Positions 1 through 9,175 of a stretch of 64,000 bases of DNA are shown piece by piece (within the stretch, counting starts at the first letter, position 1; every line of letters begins with the position of its first letter). The DNA lies in the NCBI RefSeq assembly GCF_005080685.1, contig NZ_CP039371.1:4588001-4652000 (forward strand), in the 5' to 3' direction. A model generated the notes under the pieces. The model saw only the letters and a program-made list of their open reading frames with translations. It ran no database searches and had not been told where the DNA came from. This DNA is from Pseudomonas putida. GTDB lineage: Bacteria; Pseudomonadota; Gammaproteobacteria; Pseudomonadales; Pseudomonadaceae. A program made the translations under genes and the position numbers.

Positions 1-628
1 GGAGATGGACAAGGCCGACGCCAAGTTCGGACCGATCTTCGCCAGGTATGCCGCCATGCCCGTTGAAGAAGTGGCCAAGGACCCGCAGGCACTGAAGATG
101 GGCAGCCGCCTGTTCGCCTCCAACTGCTCGGTGTGCCACGGCTCCGACGCCAAGGGCGCCTATGGCTTCCCCAACCTGACCGACCACGACTGGCGCTGGG
201 GCGGCGAGCCCGAGACCATCAAGGCCTCGATCATGAACGGGCGCCATGGCGTGATGCCGGCCTGGGCCGAGGTGATCGGCGAGCAGGGCGTCGCCGATGT
301 GGCCGCGTTCGTGGTCAGCAAGCTCGATGACCGCCGCCTGCCAGAAGGCGCCAAGGCCGATGCCGAGAACGGCGAGAAGATCTTCGCCGCCAACTGCGTG
401 GCCTGCCACGGGCCTGAAGGCAAGGGCACACCGGCCATGGGCGCACCGGACCTGACCCACCCGCAGGCGTTCATCTACGGCTCGAACTTCGCCCAGTTGC
501 AACAGACCATCCGCTACGGTCGCCAGGGCCAGATGCCAGCCCAGGCCGACATCCAGGGCAACGACAAGGTGCATTTGTTGGCAGCGTACGTGTACAGCCT
601 GTCGCAAGGCAGCGCCACTTCCCAGTAA
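1..628 (+). CDS. ccoP: cbb3-type cytochrome c oxidase subunit III (CcoP), 5' end outside window
   Basis: This is the C-terminal two thirds of a CcoP subunit, the membrane-anchored dihaem cytochrome c that feeds electrons to the CcoN/CcoO core of the cbb3 oxidase. The frame is open from the left edge to the TAA at 626-628. Two haem c sites are visible, CSVCH and CVACH, both intact. The N-terminal membrane anchor lies outside the window. The sequence is almost the same as the C-terminal part of the second ccoP at 3149-4125, so two tandem cco operons are present, as known in Pseudomonas. In P. aeruginosa the upstream operon is the Anr-induced one; applying that here is inference. Confidence 0.95.
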   Translation, partial: EMDKADAKFGPIFARYAAMPVEEVAKDPQALKMGSRLFASNCSVCHGSDAKGAYGFPNLTDHDWRWGGEPETIKASIMNGRHGVMPAWAEVIGEQGVADVAAFVVSKLDDRRLPEGAKADAENGEKIFAANCVACHGPEGKGTPAMGAPDLTHPQAFIYGSNFAQLQQTIRYGRQGQMPAQADIQGNDKVHLLAAYVYSLSQGSATSQ

Positions 629-646
629 CGATCCCCCGCAACATCC

Positions 647-670
647 AGGGGCCGCCTTGCGGCCCCTTTT
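647..670 (+). terminator. Rho-independent terminator after first cco operon
   Basis: GGGGCCGC (648-655) and GCGGCCCC (659-666) form an 8-bp stem with loop CTT, followed by TTTT. It closes the first cco operon, so ccoN at 899 needs its own promoter. Confidence 0.8.
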
Positions 671-791
671 CCCCGCTATACCTCCTTCCTTGCACCCCCT
701 CCGAACGGAACTAAGCTTGTTGCCACAGCGGCTGCGCTTCCAATGGGCGAAGCAGACGCGGCGTATGGCCTGACGCCGCCGGCAGAAAAAG

Positions 792-853
792 CTTGACCGA
801 TCGATCAGAAAAAGGCGAAAAACGGTACACATTACAAGCCTTTATTTGTGTAC
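792..853 (+). promoter_or_regulatory. Palindromic elements upstream of ccoN
   Basis: Two inverted repeats lie in the 228-bp space before ccoN. One is TTGACCGATCGATCAG (793-808), an imperfect palindrome. The other is GTACACA (825-831) facing TGTGTAC (847-853) across 15 bases. Neither matches the Anr consensus TTGAY-N4-RTCAA. They are candidate operators for regulators that cannot be named from the sequence. Confidence 0.35.
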
Positions 854-898
854 ACTCGCCTCGTCCCAACAAGAATACCAAAACCGTGGAACCTTAGA

Positions 899-2341
899 AT
901 GAGCACTGTAATCAGTCCGACCGCTTATAACTATAGGGTCGTCCGCCAGTTCGCCATCATGACGGTGGTCTGGGGGATACTGGGCATGGGCCTCGGCGTC
1001 TACATCGCCTCGCAACTGGTCTGGCCCCAACTGAACCTGGACCTGCCATGGACCAGCTTCGGTCGCCTGCGCCCACTGCACACCAATTTGGTGATCTTCG
1101 CCTTCGGGGGCTGTGCGCTGTTCGCCACCAGCTACTACGTGGTGCAGCGAACCTGCCAGACCCGGCTGATCTCCGACAGCATGGCCGCCTTCACCTTCTG
1201 GGGTTGGCAGGCAGTGATCGTCGGCGCGCTGATCACCTTGCCGATGGGCTACACCACCACCAAGGAGTACGCCGAGCTGGAATGGCCGCTGGCGATCCTC
1301 CTGGCCATCGTCTGGGTCACCTACGCGCTGGTGTTCTTCGGCACCATCGTCAAGCGCAAGACCAAGCACATCTATGTCGGCAACTGGTTCTACGGTGCCT
1401 TCATCCTGGTCACGGCGATGCTGCACATCGTCAACCACATCTCGCTGCCGGTTAGCCTGTTCAAGTCCTATTCGGCCTACGCCGGCGCCACCGACGCGAT
1501 GATCCAGTGGTGGTATGGCCACAACGCCGTGGGCTTCTTCCTCACCACCGGCTTCCTGGGCATGATGTACTACTTCGTGCCCAAGCAGGCCGAACGGCCG
1601 ATCTACTCCTATCGCCTGTCGATCGTCCACTTCTGGGCCTTGATCACCCTGTACATCTGGGCGGGGCCCCACCACCTGCACTACACCGCCCTGCCGGACT
1701 GGGCGCAGTCGCTGGGCATGGTGATGTCGATCATCCTCCTGGCACCGAGCTGGGGCGGCATGATCAACGGCATGATGACCCTCTCCGGTGCCTGGCACAA
1801 ACTGCGCACCGACCCGATCCTGCGCTTTTTGGTGGTGTCGCTGGCGTTCTACGGGATGTCCACCTTCGAAGGCCCGATGATGGCCATCAAGACGGTGAAC
1901 TCGCTGTCGCACTATACCGACTGGACCATCGGCCACGTGCATGCCGGTGCCCTCGGCTGGGTGGCGATGATTTCCATCGGCGCCGTCTACCACATGATCC
2001 CGCGCCTGTATGGCCGCGCGCAGATGCACAGCGTGGGCCTGATCAACGCGCACTTCTGGCTCGCGACCATCGGCACCGTGCTGTACATCGCCTCGATGTG
2101 GGTCAACGGCATCACCCAAGGCCTGATGTGGCGCGCCATCAACGATGACGGCACGCTCACCTACTCCTTCGTCGAAGCCCTGCAAGCCAGCCACCCTGGC
2201 TACATCGTCCGCGCCCTCGGCGGTGCGTTCTTCGCCTCCGGCATGCTGCTGATGGCCTACAACGTGCTGCGTACCGTCCGTGCCGCCAATCCGGTACAGG
2301 CCGAGGAAGCCGCCAAGATCGTCGTCGTGGGAGCGCACTGA
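899..2341 (+). CDS. ccoN: cbb3-type cytochrome c oxidase subunit I (CcoN)
   Basis: CcoN is the catalytic haem-copper subunit that reduces O2 with very high affinity; it lies in the inner membrane with about twelve membrane segments. The product is 480 residues, the usual length. Histidine-rich helices with haem and CuB ligands are visible (for example [35 protein letters not shown]). The start at 899 ([15 protein letters not shown]) is chosen because it matches the family N-terminus; an in-frame ATG at 848 would add a 17-residue extension overlapping palindromic promoter DNA. Its TGA shares one base with the ccoO ATG (TGATG), indicating translational coupling. It begins the second cco operon. 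Confidence 0.97.
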   Translation: MSTVISPTAYNYRVVRQFAIMTVVWGILGMGLGVYIASQLVWPQLNLDLPWTSFGRLRPLHTNLVIFAFGGCALFATSYYVVQRTCQTRLISDSMAAFTFWGWQAVIVGALITLPMGYTTTKEYAELEWPLAILLAIVWVTYALVFFGTIVKRKTKHIYVGNWFYGAFILVTAMLHIVNHISLPVSLFKSYSAYAGATDAMIQWWYGHNAVGFFLTTGFLGMMYYFVPKQAERPIYSYRLSIVHFWALITLYIWAGPHHLHYTALPDWAQSLGMVMSIILLAPSWGGMINGMMTLSGAWHKLRTDPILRFLVVSLAFYGMSTFEGPMMAIKTVNSLSHYTDWTIGHVHAGALGWVAMISIGAVYHMIPRLYGRAQMHSVGLINAHFWLATIGTVLYIASMWVNGITQGLMWRAINDDGTLTYSFVEALQASHPGYIVRALGGAFFASGMLLMAYNVLRTVRAANPVQAEEAAKIVVVGAH

Positions 2342-2949
2342 TGAAGCATGAAGCCGTCGAGAAGAACATAGGCCTGCTGGCCTTCTTCATGGTCATCGCC
2401 GTGAGTATCGGTGGCCTGACCCAGATCGTCCCGCTGTTCTTCCAGGACGTGACCAACAAACCGGTCGAGGGCATGAAGCCGCGTACCGCGCTCGAGCTCG
2501 AAGGGCGCGACATCTACATCCGCGAAGGCTGCGTCGGCTGCCACTCGCAGATGATCCGCCCGTTCCGCGCCGAAACCGAGCGCTACGGCCACTACTCGGT
2601 CGCCGGCGAAAGCGTCTGGGACCACCCGTTCCTGTGGGGCTCCAAGCGCACCGGCCCGGACCTGGCACGGGTCGGCGGGCGCTACTCCGACGACTGGCAC
2701 CGCGCGCACCTGTACAACCCGCGCAACGTGGTGCCGGAATCGAAGATGCCGTCCTACCCGTGGCTGGTGGAGAACAAGCTCGACGGCAAGGACACCGCGA
2801 AGAAGATGGACGTGCTGCGTACCCTCGGCGTGCCGTACACCGACGAGGACATCGCCGGCGCCCGCGACGCGGTCAAGGGCAAGACCGAGATGGACGCCCT
2901 GGTCGCGTACCTGCAAGGTCTTGGCACCATCATCAAGAGCAAACGGTGA
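2341..2949 (+). CDS. ccoO: cbb3-type cytochrome c oxidase subunit II (CcoO)
   Basis: CcoO is the membrane-anchored monohaem cytochrome c of the cbb3 oxidase; it passes electrons from CcoP to CcoN. The product is 202 residues with an N-terminal membrane segment ([19 protein letters not shown]) and one haem c motif, CVGCH, followed by SQMIRPF, typical of CcoO. Its ATG overlaps the ccoN stop by one base, and ccoQ follows after five bases. Length and motif spacing are normal. Confidence 0.97.
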   Translation: MKHEAVEKNIGLLAFFMVIAVSIGGLTQIVPLFFQDVTNKPVEGMKPRTALELEGRDIYIREGCVGCHSQMIRPFRAETERYGHYSVAGESVWDHPFLWGSKRTGPDLARVGGRYSDDWHRAHLYNPRNVVPESKMPSYPWLVENKLDGKDTAKKMDVLRTLGVPYTDEDIAGARDAVKGKTEMDALVAYLQGLGTIIKSKR

Positions 2950-2954
2950 CGCTG

Positions 2955-3152
2955 ATGGATATCGGGATGATTCGCGGCCTGGGCACCGTCGTGGTGATGG
3001 TGGCCTTCGTCGGCCTGGCCGTGTGGGTGTTCAACCCACGGCGCAAGAAGGACTTCGACGAAGCCACCCAGCTACCCTTCGCGGATGACCCCGAGGCCAC
3101 CCGGCACGTCGAGCAAGCGCAAGCAAAAGCTTCTGGGAGCAAACAACAATGA
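2955..3152 (+). CDS. ccoQ: cbb3-type cytochrome c oxidase subunit CcoQ
   Basis: CcoQ is a small single-span protein that stabilises the cbb3 complex. The product is 65 residues with one membrane segment (residues 7-27, [20 protein letters not shown]) and then [12 protein letters not shown], the charged cytosolic stretch typical of the family. The start at 2955 is favoured over upstream in-frame codons because it begins [10 protein letters not shown] and lies just after the ccoO stop. Its stop overlaps the ccoP start by four bases (ATGA). Confidence 0.92.
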   Translation: MDIGMIRGLGTVVVMVAFVGLAVWVFNPRRKKDFDEATQLPFADDPEATRHVEQAQAKASGSKQQ

Positions 3153-4125
3153 CAACCTTCTGGAGTCTGTACGTCACCGTCCTGACCCTGGGCACCATCT
3201 TCTCGCTGACCTGGCTGCTGCTGTCGACCCGCAAGGGCCAGCGCGACGAGGTCACCGACGAAACCGTCGGCCACGCCTTCGATGGCATCGAGGAATACGA
3301 CAACCCCCTGCCCAAATGGTGGTTCTGGCTGTTCGTCGGAACCATCATCTTCGCCCTCGGTTACCTCGTGCTGTACCCGGGCCTGGGCAACTGGAAAGGC
3401 GTGCTGCCAGGCTACAGCTACCTGGATAACGACAAGCAGACCGAGTTCAGCAACGGCCAGCCCGGCTGGACCGGCGTGCACGAGTGGGAAAAGGAAATGG
3501 CCAAGGCCGACGCCCGCTTCGGGCCGATCTTCGCCAAGTTCGCCGCCATGCCCATCGAGGACGTGGCCAAGGACCCGCAGGCACTGAAGATGGGCGCACG
3601 GCTGTTCGCCTCCAACTGCTCGGTGTGCCACGGCTCCGACGCCAGGGGCGCCTACGGCTTCCCCAACCTGACCGACAACGACTGGCGCTGGGGCGGCGAG
3701 CCGGAAACCATCAAGACCACCATCATGGGCGGTCGCCATGGCGTGATGCCGGCCTGGGCCGAGGTGATCGGCGAACAGGGCGTGGCCGACGTGGCCGCGT
3801 TCGTGATCGCTAAACTCGACAACCGGCCCTGCCCGAAGGCGTCAAGGCCGATGCCGAAAACGGCCAGAAGATCTTCGCCGCCAACTGCGTGGCTTGTCAC
3901 GGGCCTGAGGGCAAAGGTACGCCGGCCATGGGCGCACCCGACCTGACCCACCCGCAGGCGTTCATCTACGGATCGAGCTTCGCCCAGCTGCAACAGACCA
4001 TCCGCTATGGCCGCCAGGGCCAGATGCCGGCCCAGGAGCAACTGCAGGGCAACGACAAGGTGCATCTGCTGGCCGCTTACGTCTACAGCCTGTCGCATCA
4101 GGCGGAACCGGCCAAGGCTGAGTAA
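3149..4125 (+). pseudogene. ccoP: cbb3 oxidase subunit III (CcoP), frameshifted by one missing base
   Basis: The region codes for a full CcoP if one base is restored near 3827-3829. The N-terminal part has two membrane segments (about residues 4-22 and 57-78) and the first haem motif CSVCH. After KLDNR the frame shifts: the upstream frame runs on to a stop at 3946 (265 residues, nonsense tail), while the second haem motif CVACH and the conserved C-terminus continue one frame over to 4125. The intact upstream copy (1-628) has CGC-CGC-CTG where this copy has CGG-CC-CTG. Total length 977 nt is one short of 326 codons. This may be a true inactivating mutation or a sequencing/assembly error in a GC-rich stretch; reads would decide. 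A working cbb3 complex from this operon needs both haems. Confidence 0.9.
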
Positions 4126-4140
4126 GGCAGGCCTGGCCCG

Positions 4141-4190
4141 TTCGCGGCAAGCCCGCTCCTACATTTAGGAGCGGGCTTGCCCGCGAAGGG
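4141..4190. repeat. REP palindrome, GCGGGCTTGCCCGCGAA family
   Basis: TTCGCGGCAAGCCCGCTCCTA is followed within six bases by its near inverse complement. This is the first of many REP pairs in the window and could act as a terminator after ccoP. Confidence 0.8.
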
Positions 4191-4210
4191 GTCGGTAAAA
4201 ACCGCACAAG

Positions 4211-4224
4211 CTGACCTGGATCAA
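4211..4224 (+). promoter_or_regulatory. Candidate Anr/FNR box upstream of ccoG
   Basis: CTGAC-CTGG-ATCAA matches the Anr consensus TTGAY-N4-RTCAA at nine of ten fixed positions. It lies 186 bases before the ccoG start. This suggests oxygen control of the maturation genes by the Anr protein encoded at 11523. Confidence 0.6.
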
Positions 4225-4399
4225 TTGACACCCGCCATAACACGACTCACGCCACCAACCCAACGCGACTAAAGGTCGCAGCCTCACCCCGCGGTGCCAT
4301 CACCGGCGTATCATGGACCGCAGAGCGCCAGCAGCACGCGCGAGACCACGGCCGGCAAGCACTGGCCGCGGCGTTTTTCCACTGCCGTGGGACTTGATG

Positions 4400-5815
4400 A
4401 TGAGCAAGCAAATTCCGGTACATGATGTCACCCCGCCTGCCAGCAAAGGGAAGGATTCCGTCGACCTCTACGCCGCCCGGGAAAAAATCTACACCCGCGC
4501 CTTCACCGGCCTGTTCCGCAGGCTGCGCATGGTTGGCGGGGCGTTCCTGTTCCTGCTGTACTTCGGCACCGTGTGGCTGAACTGGGGTGGTCACCAGGCA
4601 GTCTGGTGGAACCTGCCCGAGCGCAAGTTCTACATCTTTGGCGCGACCATCTGGCCGCAGGACTTCATCCTGCTGTCGGGCATTCTCATCGTCGCTGCCT
4701 TCGGCCTGTTTTTCGTCACGGTCTATGCCGGCCGCGTGTGGTGCGGCTACACCTGCCCACAGAGCGTCTGGACATGGATTTTCATGTGGTGCGAAAAGGT
4801 CACCGAGGGTGACCGCAACCAACGCATGAAGCTCGACAGAGCCCCCATGAGCGGCAACAAGTTCCTGCGCAAGCTGGCCAAGCACAGCTTGTGGCTGCTG
4901 ATCGGCTTCGTCACCGGCATGACCTTCGTCGGCTACTTCTCGCCCATCCGGGAACTGGCCAGCGAATTCTTCACCGGCCAGGCCGATGGCTGGGCCTACT
5001 TCTGGGTCGGATTCTTCACCCTGGCCACCTACGGCAATGCCGGCTGGCTGCGCGAGCAGGTGTGCGTGTACATGTGCCCGTACGCCCGCTTCCAGAGCGT
5101 GATGTTCGACAAGGACACCCTGATCGTTTCCTACGACCCGCGCCGTGGCGAGACCCGTGGCCCGCGCAAGAAAGACGTCGACTACAAGGCCAAGGGCCTG
5201 GGCGACTGCATCGACTGCACCATGTGCGTGCAGGTCTGCCCGACCGGCATCGACATCCGCGACGGCCTGCAGATCGAGTGCATCGGCTGCGCGGCCTGCA
5301 TCGATGCCTGCGACAGCATCATGGACAAGATGAACTACCCACGCGGGTTGATCAGCTACACCACCGAGCACAACCTGTCCGGGCAGAAGACCCACATGCT
5401 GCGCCCACGCCTGATCGGCTACGCGGTGGTGCTGCTGGTGATGATCGGCGCCCTGGCCACGGCGTTCGCCACCCGCTCGCTGGTCGGCTTCGACGTCAGC
5501 AAGGACCGGGTGCTGTACCGCGAGAACGCCCAGGGACGGATCGAGAACGTGTACAGCCTCAAGGTGATGAACAAGGACCAGCGCGACCACGTCTACGTGC
5601 TCGATGCCGCGGGCCTGCCGGACCTGCGCCTGGAGGGCCAGCGCGAGATCAGCGTGGCCGCCGGCGATATCGTCAGCCTGCCGGTGCAGTTGTCGGTCGC
5701 CCCCGAGAAACTGCCCTCGACCACCAACGAAATCACCTTCATCCTCAAGAGCGCCGACGACGGCGACAGCCAGGTCGAAGCCAAGAGCCGCTTCATCGGC
5801 CCACAGATCCGCTGA
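4400..5815 (+). CDS. ccoG: cbb3 oxidase assembly protein CcoG (FixG-like polyferredoxin)
   Basis: CcoG is a membrane polyferredoxin that reduces Cu(II) so that copper can be delivered to cbb3 oxidase. The product is 471 residues. Membrane segments are followed by cysteine clusters CGYTCPQS and CVYMCPYA, then the ferredoxin-like motifs CIDCTMCVQVCPTG and CIGCAACIDACD, which bind two [4Fe-4S] clusters. The C-terminal part is an Ig-like periplasmic domain. Two ATGs sit back to back (4397, 4400) after GTGGGA; the second gives the family N-terminus MSKQIPVHDVTPP. An in-frame ATG at 4313 is also open but has no such support. It heads the ccoGHIS group. Confidence 0.95.
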   Translation: MSKQIPVHDVTPPASKGKDSVDLYAAREKIYTRAFTGLFRRLRMVGGAFLFLLYFGTVWLNWGGHQAVWWNLPERKFYIFGATIWPQDFILLSGILIVAAFGLFFVTVYAGRVWCGYTCPQSVWTWIFMWCEKVTEGDRNQRMKLDRAPMSGNKFLRKLAKHSLWLLIGFVTGMTFVGYFSPIRELASEFFTGQADGWAYFWVGFFTLATYGNAGWLREQVCVYMCPYARFQSVMFDKDTLIVSYDPRRGETRGPRKKDVDYKAKGLGDCIDCTMCVQVCPTGIDIRDGLQIECIGCAACIDACDSIMDKMNYPRGLISYTTEHNLSGQKTHMLRPRLIGYAVVLLVMIGALATAFATRSLVGFDVSKDRVLYRENAQGRIENVYSLKVMNKDQRDHVYVLDAAGLPDLRLEGQREISVAAGDIVSLPVQLSVAPEKLPSTTNEITFILKSADDGDSQVEAKSRFIGPQIR

Positions 5816-5830
5816 GAGAGAACAAGCACA

Positions 5831-6358
5831 ATGCCTGCTGCCACCGCCGCCAGCCCTTGGTACAAGCACCTCTGGCCCTGGATCATCATCGGCATCCTGA
5901 CCACCTCGGTGTGCCTGAGCCTGACCATGGTCAGCATCGCCGTGCGCAACCCGGACAACCTGGTCAACGACAACTACTACGAGGCCGGCAAGGGCATCAA
6001 CCGCTCGCTGGACCGCGAGCTGCTGGCCCAGACCCTCAACCTCAAGGCCAGCGTGCACCTCGACGAGCTGACCGGTGAAGTGGACGTGCGCCTGACCGGC
6101 AACAGCGACCCGCAGAGCCTGGAGTTGAACCTGATCTCGCCGACCCAGCCGGAGCGCGATCGCAAGGTGTCGCTGAGCCGTGTCGGCGCCGGGCGCTATG
6201 TCGGGCAACTGGATGACAAGGTCGAGGGGCGGCGCTTCGTCGAACTGCTAGGCAGCCAGGACGATCATGTGTGGCGGTTGTTCGAGGAAGAAAAGGTCGA
6301 GCATGGCCTGGCCTTGCAATTGGGCGATGAAGCGCTGCAAGGTGCCGAGCACCAGTAA
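5831..6358 (+). CDS. ccoH: FixH/CcoH family cbb3 assembly protein
   Basis: The product is 175 residues with one N-terminal membrane segment (WPWIIIGILTTSVCLSLTMV) and a periplasmic domain containing the FixH signature NPDNLVNDNYYEAGKGIN. FixH/CcoH is needed for stable assembly of cbb3 oxidase, probably as a transient partner of the copper ATPase or the CcoN subunit. It starts 15 bases after ccoG and is followed by a short GC hairpin (GGGGCGC/GCGCCCC, 6377-6393) and a REP pair. Confidence 0.93.
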   Translation: MPAATAASPWYKHLWPWIIIGILTTSVCLSLTMVSIAVRNPDNLVNDNYYEAGKGINRSLDRELLAQTLNLKASVHLDELTGEVDVRLTGNSDPQSLELNLISPTQPERDRKVSLSRVGAGRYVGQLDDKVEGRRFVELLGSQDDHVWRLFEEEKVEHGLALQLGDEALQGAEHQ

Positions 6359-6390
6359 TGATCTCTGCCATGCATGGGGGCGCTTGGCGC

Positions 6391-6464
6391 CCCTTTCGCG
6401 ACACAAGGCCGCTCCCCCAGGAAATCGCATATTCCTGTGGGAGCGGCCTTGTGTCGCGAAAGGG
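6391..6464. repeat. REP pair, GCGGCCTTGTGTCGCGAAAGGG family
   Basis: CCCTTTCGCGACACAAGG and its inverse complement flank a short AT-rich centre. It belongs to a different family from the REP at 4141. It overlaps the end of a GGGGCGC hairpin (6377-6393) that could end the ccoGH transcript. Confidence 0.8.
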
Positions 6465-6509
6465 CTGCCAAGCTGCCCCGACGATCTCACACTATAAGAC
6501 CGCTCCAAG

Positions 6510-8981
6510 ATGACCCAGCCCACGCCCTGCTACCACTGCGCCCTGCCCGTTCCGGCCGGTAGCCACTTCACCGCCGTGGTGCTCGGCGAGCCCCGCGCGT
6601 TCTGCTGCCCAGGCTGCCAGGCGGTGGCCGAAGCCATCGTCGCCGGTGGCCTGGAGCATTACTACCAGCACCGCAGCGACAGCAGCGCCAACCCCGAGGC
6701 GTTGCCGCGGCAACTGCAGGACGAACTGGCACTGTACGACCGCAGCGACGTGCAACAGGCCTTCGTGCGCCATGCAGACGACCTGGCCGAAGCCACCTTG
6801 CTGGTCGAAGGTATCAGTTGCGCCGCCTGTGGCTGGCTGATCGAGAAACACCTGCGCAATCTGCCCGGGGTCGCCGAAGCGCGACTCAACCTGTCCAACC
6901 ACCGCCTTTTCCTGAACTGGGACGACCGCCAGCTGCCCCTGTCGACGCTGCTGGCCGAGCTGCGCCAGATCGGCTACGCCGCCCACCCCTACCAGCCCGA
7001 CCAGGCTGCCGAACAGTTGGCCCAGGAGAACCGCAGCGCCTTGCGCCGCCTAGGCGTTGCCGGGTTGCTGTGGTTCCAGGCGATGATGGCGACCATGGCC
7101 ACCTGGCCGGAATTCAACATCGACCTTTCGCCAGAGCTGCACACCATCCTGCGCTGGGTGGCGCTGTTTCTGACGATTCCGATCGTGTTCTACAGCTGCG
7201 CGCCGATCTTCAAGGGCGCCGCACGCGACCTGCGCACACGCCACCTGACCATGGACGTGTCGGTGTCCCTGGCCATCGCCCTGGCCTTTGGCGCCGGGAT
7301 CTGGACCGCCATCAGCGGCAGCGGCGAGCTGTACTTCGACACCGTCGGCATGTTCGCGCTGTTCCTGCTCACCGGCCGCTACCTGGAGCGCCGCGCCCGC
7401 GAGCGCACCGCAGCGGCCACCGCGCAGCTGGTCAATCTGTTGCCAGCCTCGTGCCTGCGCCTGGACGGCAACGGCAGCGCCGAACGCATCCTGCTGCGCG
7501 AACTGCAGCGCGGCGACACCGTACGCGTGCTGCCCGGCGCGGTGATCCCGGCCGATGGCCGTATCGTCGAGGGCCGCTCCAGTGTCGACGAGTCGCTGCT
7601 GACCGGCGAATACCTGCCCCTGCCCCGCGAGGCTGGCGAACAGGTCACAGGCGGCACCTTGAACGTGGAAAGCACGCTGGATATCGAAGTCCAGGCGCTC
7701 GGCCAGGACTCACGGTTGTCGGCCATCGTGCGCCTGCTCGAACGCGCCCAGACGGAAAAACCACGGCTGGCGCAGATCGCCGATCGCGCCGCGCAATGGT
7801 TCCTGTTGTTCAGCTTGGTGGCGGCCGTGGCCATCGGACTGTGGTGGTGGTACCTGGAGCCGGCGCGGGCGTTCTGGATCGTTCTGGCGATGCTGGTGGC
7901 GACCTGCCCTTGCGCCTTGTCGCTGGCCACCCCCACCGCCCTGACTGCTGCCACCGGCACCTTGCACAAACTCGGCTTGCTGGTGACCCGTGGCCACGTA
8001 CTGGAAGGCCTCAACCAGATCGACACGGTGATCTTCGACAAGACCGGCACCCTCACCGAGGGGCGCCTGGCCCTGCGCACCATCCACCCCCTCGGCGCCT
8101 TGCCCGCCGAGCGCTGCCTGGCGCTGGCCGCAGCCTTGGAGAAGCGCTCCGAGCACCCTATCGCGCGGGCCTTCGGCCAGGCCACCCTGCCCGCCGAAGC
8201 CGTGCGCAACGTGCCGGGCCTGGGCCTGGAAGGCCAGGTGGATGACCTGCAGCTGCGCATTGGCCAGGCGACGTTCGTCTGCGCGCTGAGCGGCGCCACT
8301 CCACCTCCCCTGCCGGAACACCGTGGCCAGTGGCTGCTGCTGGGGGACGCGCGCGGCCCGCTGGCCTGGTTCGGCCTGGACGACCGGCTACGCGAGGATG
8401 CCCCTGCGCTGCTGGCGGCCTGCAAGGCACGCGGCTGGCGCACCCTGTTGCTGTCCGGCGACAGCTCGCCGATGGTCGCCGAAGTGGCTGCACAGCTGGG
8501 CATCGACCAGGCCATTGGCGGCTTGCGCCCGGACGACAAGCTCGAGCGACTCAAGGCGTTGCAGGCCGAGGGGCACACCGTGCTGATGCTCGGCGACGGG
8601 GTCAATGACGTACCGGTGCTGGCTGCCGCCGACATCAGCGTGGCCATGGGCAGCGCCACCGACCTCGCCAAGACCAGCGCCGACGCAGTACTGCTGTCCA
8701 ACCGCCTGCAGGCCCTGGCGCAAGCCTTCGACCTGGCCCGACGCACGCGCCGCAACATCCTCGAGAACCTGCTGTGGGCGACCTTGTATAATGGCCTCAT
8801 GTTGCCGTTCGCCGCGCTCGGCTGGATCACCCCGGTGTGGGCGGCGATCGGCATGTCGGTCAGCTCGCTGATCGTGGTGCTCAATGCCCTGCGCCTGACC
8901 CGCCTGCCGGCCGGCCCGGCGCCGCTGTCGAGCGAAACACCGCTGCCTGGAAGGAACACGCCATGCCCGCGCTCTATGTGA
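6510..8981 (+). CDS. ccoI: Copper-translocating P1B-type ATPase CcoI (CopA2-like)
   Basis: CcoI exports copper across the inner membrane for insertion into the CuB site of cbb3 oxidase. The product is 823 residues. The N-terminus has a cysteine-rich metal site (CYHC at 7-10 and CCPGC at 32-36), then a heavy-metal domain with CAAC (104-107). The transport motif CPC is at 466-468, and the phosphorylation loop DKTGT starts at 510. A GDGVNDVP motif lies in the hinge. Length and motif order are typical for the Cu+ oxidase-maturation ATPases. Its last 19 bases overlap ccoS. Confidence 0.96.
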   Translation: MTQPTPCYHCALPVPAGSHFTAVVLGEPRAFCCPGCQAVAEAIVAGGLEHYYQHRSDSSANPEALPRQLQDELALYDRSDVQQAFVRHADDLAEATLLVEGISCAACGWLIEKHLRNLPGVAEARLNLSNHRLFLNWDDRQLPLSTLLAELRQIGYAAHPYQPDQAAEQLAQENRSALRRLGVAGLLWFQAMMATMATWPEFNIDLSPELHTILRWVALFLTIPIVFYSCAPIFKGAARDLRTRHLTMDVSVSLAIALAFGAGIWTAISGSGELYFDTVGMFALFLLTGRYLERRARERTAAATAQLVNLLPASCLRLDGNGSAERILLRELQRGDTVRVLPGAVIPADGRIVEGRSSVDESLLTGEYLPLPREAGEQVTGGTLNVESTLDIEVQALGQDSRLSAIVRLLERAQTEKPRLAQIADRAAQWFLLFSLVAAVAIGLWWWYLEPARAFWIVLAMLVATCPCALSLATPTALTAATGTLHKLGLLVTRGHVLEGLNQIDTVIFDKTGTLTEGRLALRTIHPLGALPAERCLALAAALEKRSEHPIARAFGQATLPAEAVRNVPGLGLEGQVDDLQLRIGQATFVCALSGATPPPLPEHRGQWLLLGDARGPLAWFGLDDRLREDAPALLAACKARGWRTLLLSGDSSPMVAEVAAQLGIDQAIGGLRPDDKLERLKALQAEGHTVLMLGDGVNDVPVLAAADISVAMGSATDLAKTSADAVLLSNRLQALAQAFDLARRTRRNILENLLWATLYNGLMLPFAALGWITPVWAAIGMSVSSLIVVLNALRLTRLPAGPAPLSSETPLPGRNTPCPRSM

Positions 8982-9175
8982 TGATTCCGGCTGCCCTGCT
9001 GCTCGTCGGGGTGGCCGTGTACATCTTCTTCTGGGCAGTGGACAGCGGTCAGTACGACGACCTCGACAGCCCCGCCCACAGCATCCTGTTCGACGACCAG
9101 GATCCGCGCCATCAAGCCGCCGTGAAGCCCGAGCCTGCAGAACCAGAAGACCAGGAACCCACACCCCGTGCCTGA
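8963..9175 (+). CDS. ccoS: cbb3-type oxidase assembly protein CcoS
   Basis: CcoS is a small membrane protein required for cofactor insertion into cbb3 oxidase. The product is 70 residues with one membrane helix (residues 4-24) followed by FWAVDSGQYDDLDSP, the family signature. The start at 8963 lies inside the end of ccoI and is preceded by AAGGAA. The C-terminal tail is rich in Pro and Glu. It overlaps the GTG of the next gene by eight bases. Confidence 0.94.
   Translation: MPALYVMIPAALLLVGVAVYIFFWAVDSGQYDDLDSPAHSILFDDQDPRHQAAVKPEPAEPEDQEPTPRA

Noticed and set aside
793..808. TTGACCGATCGATCAG as an Anr box
   Set aside because: The half-sites are six bases apart instead of four, so the spacing does not fit Anr/FNR.
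842..2338. 498-codon open frame opposite ccoN
   Set aside because: His/Asp/Gly-rich composition typical of an antisense shadow; ccoN is certain.
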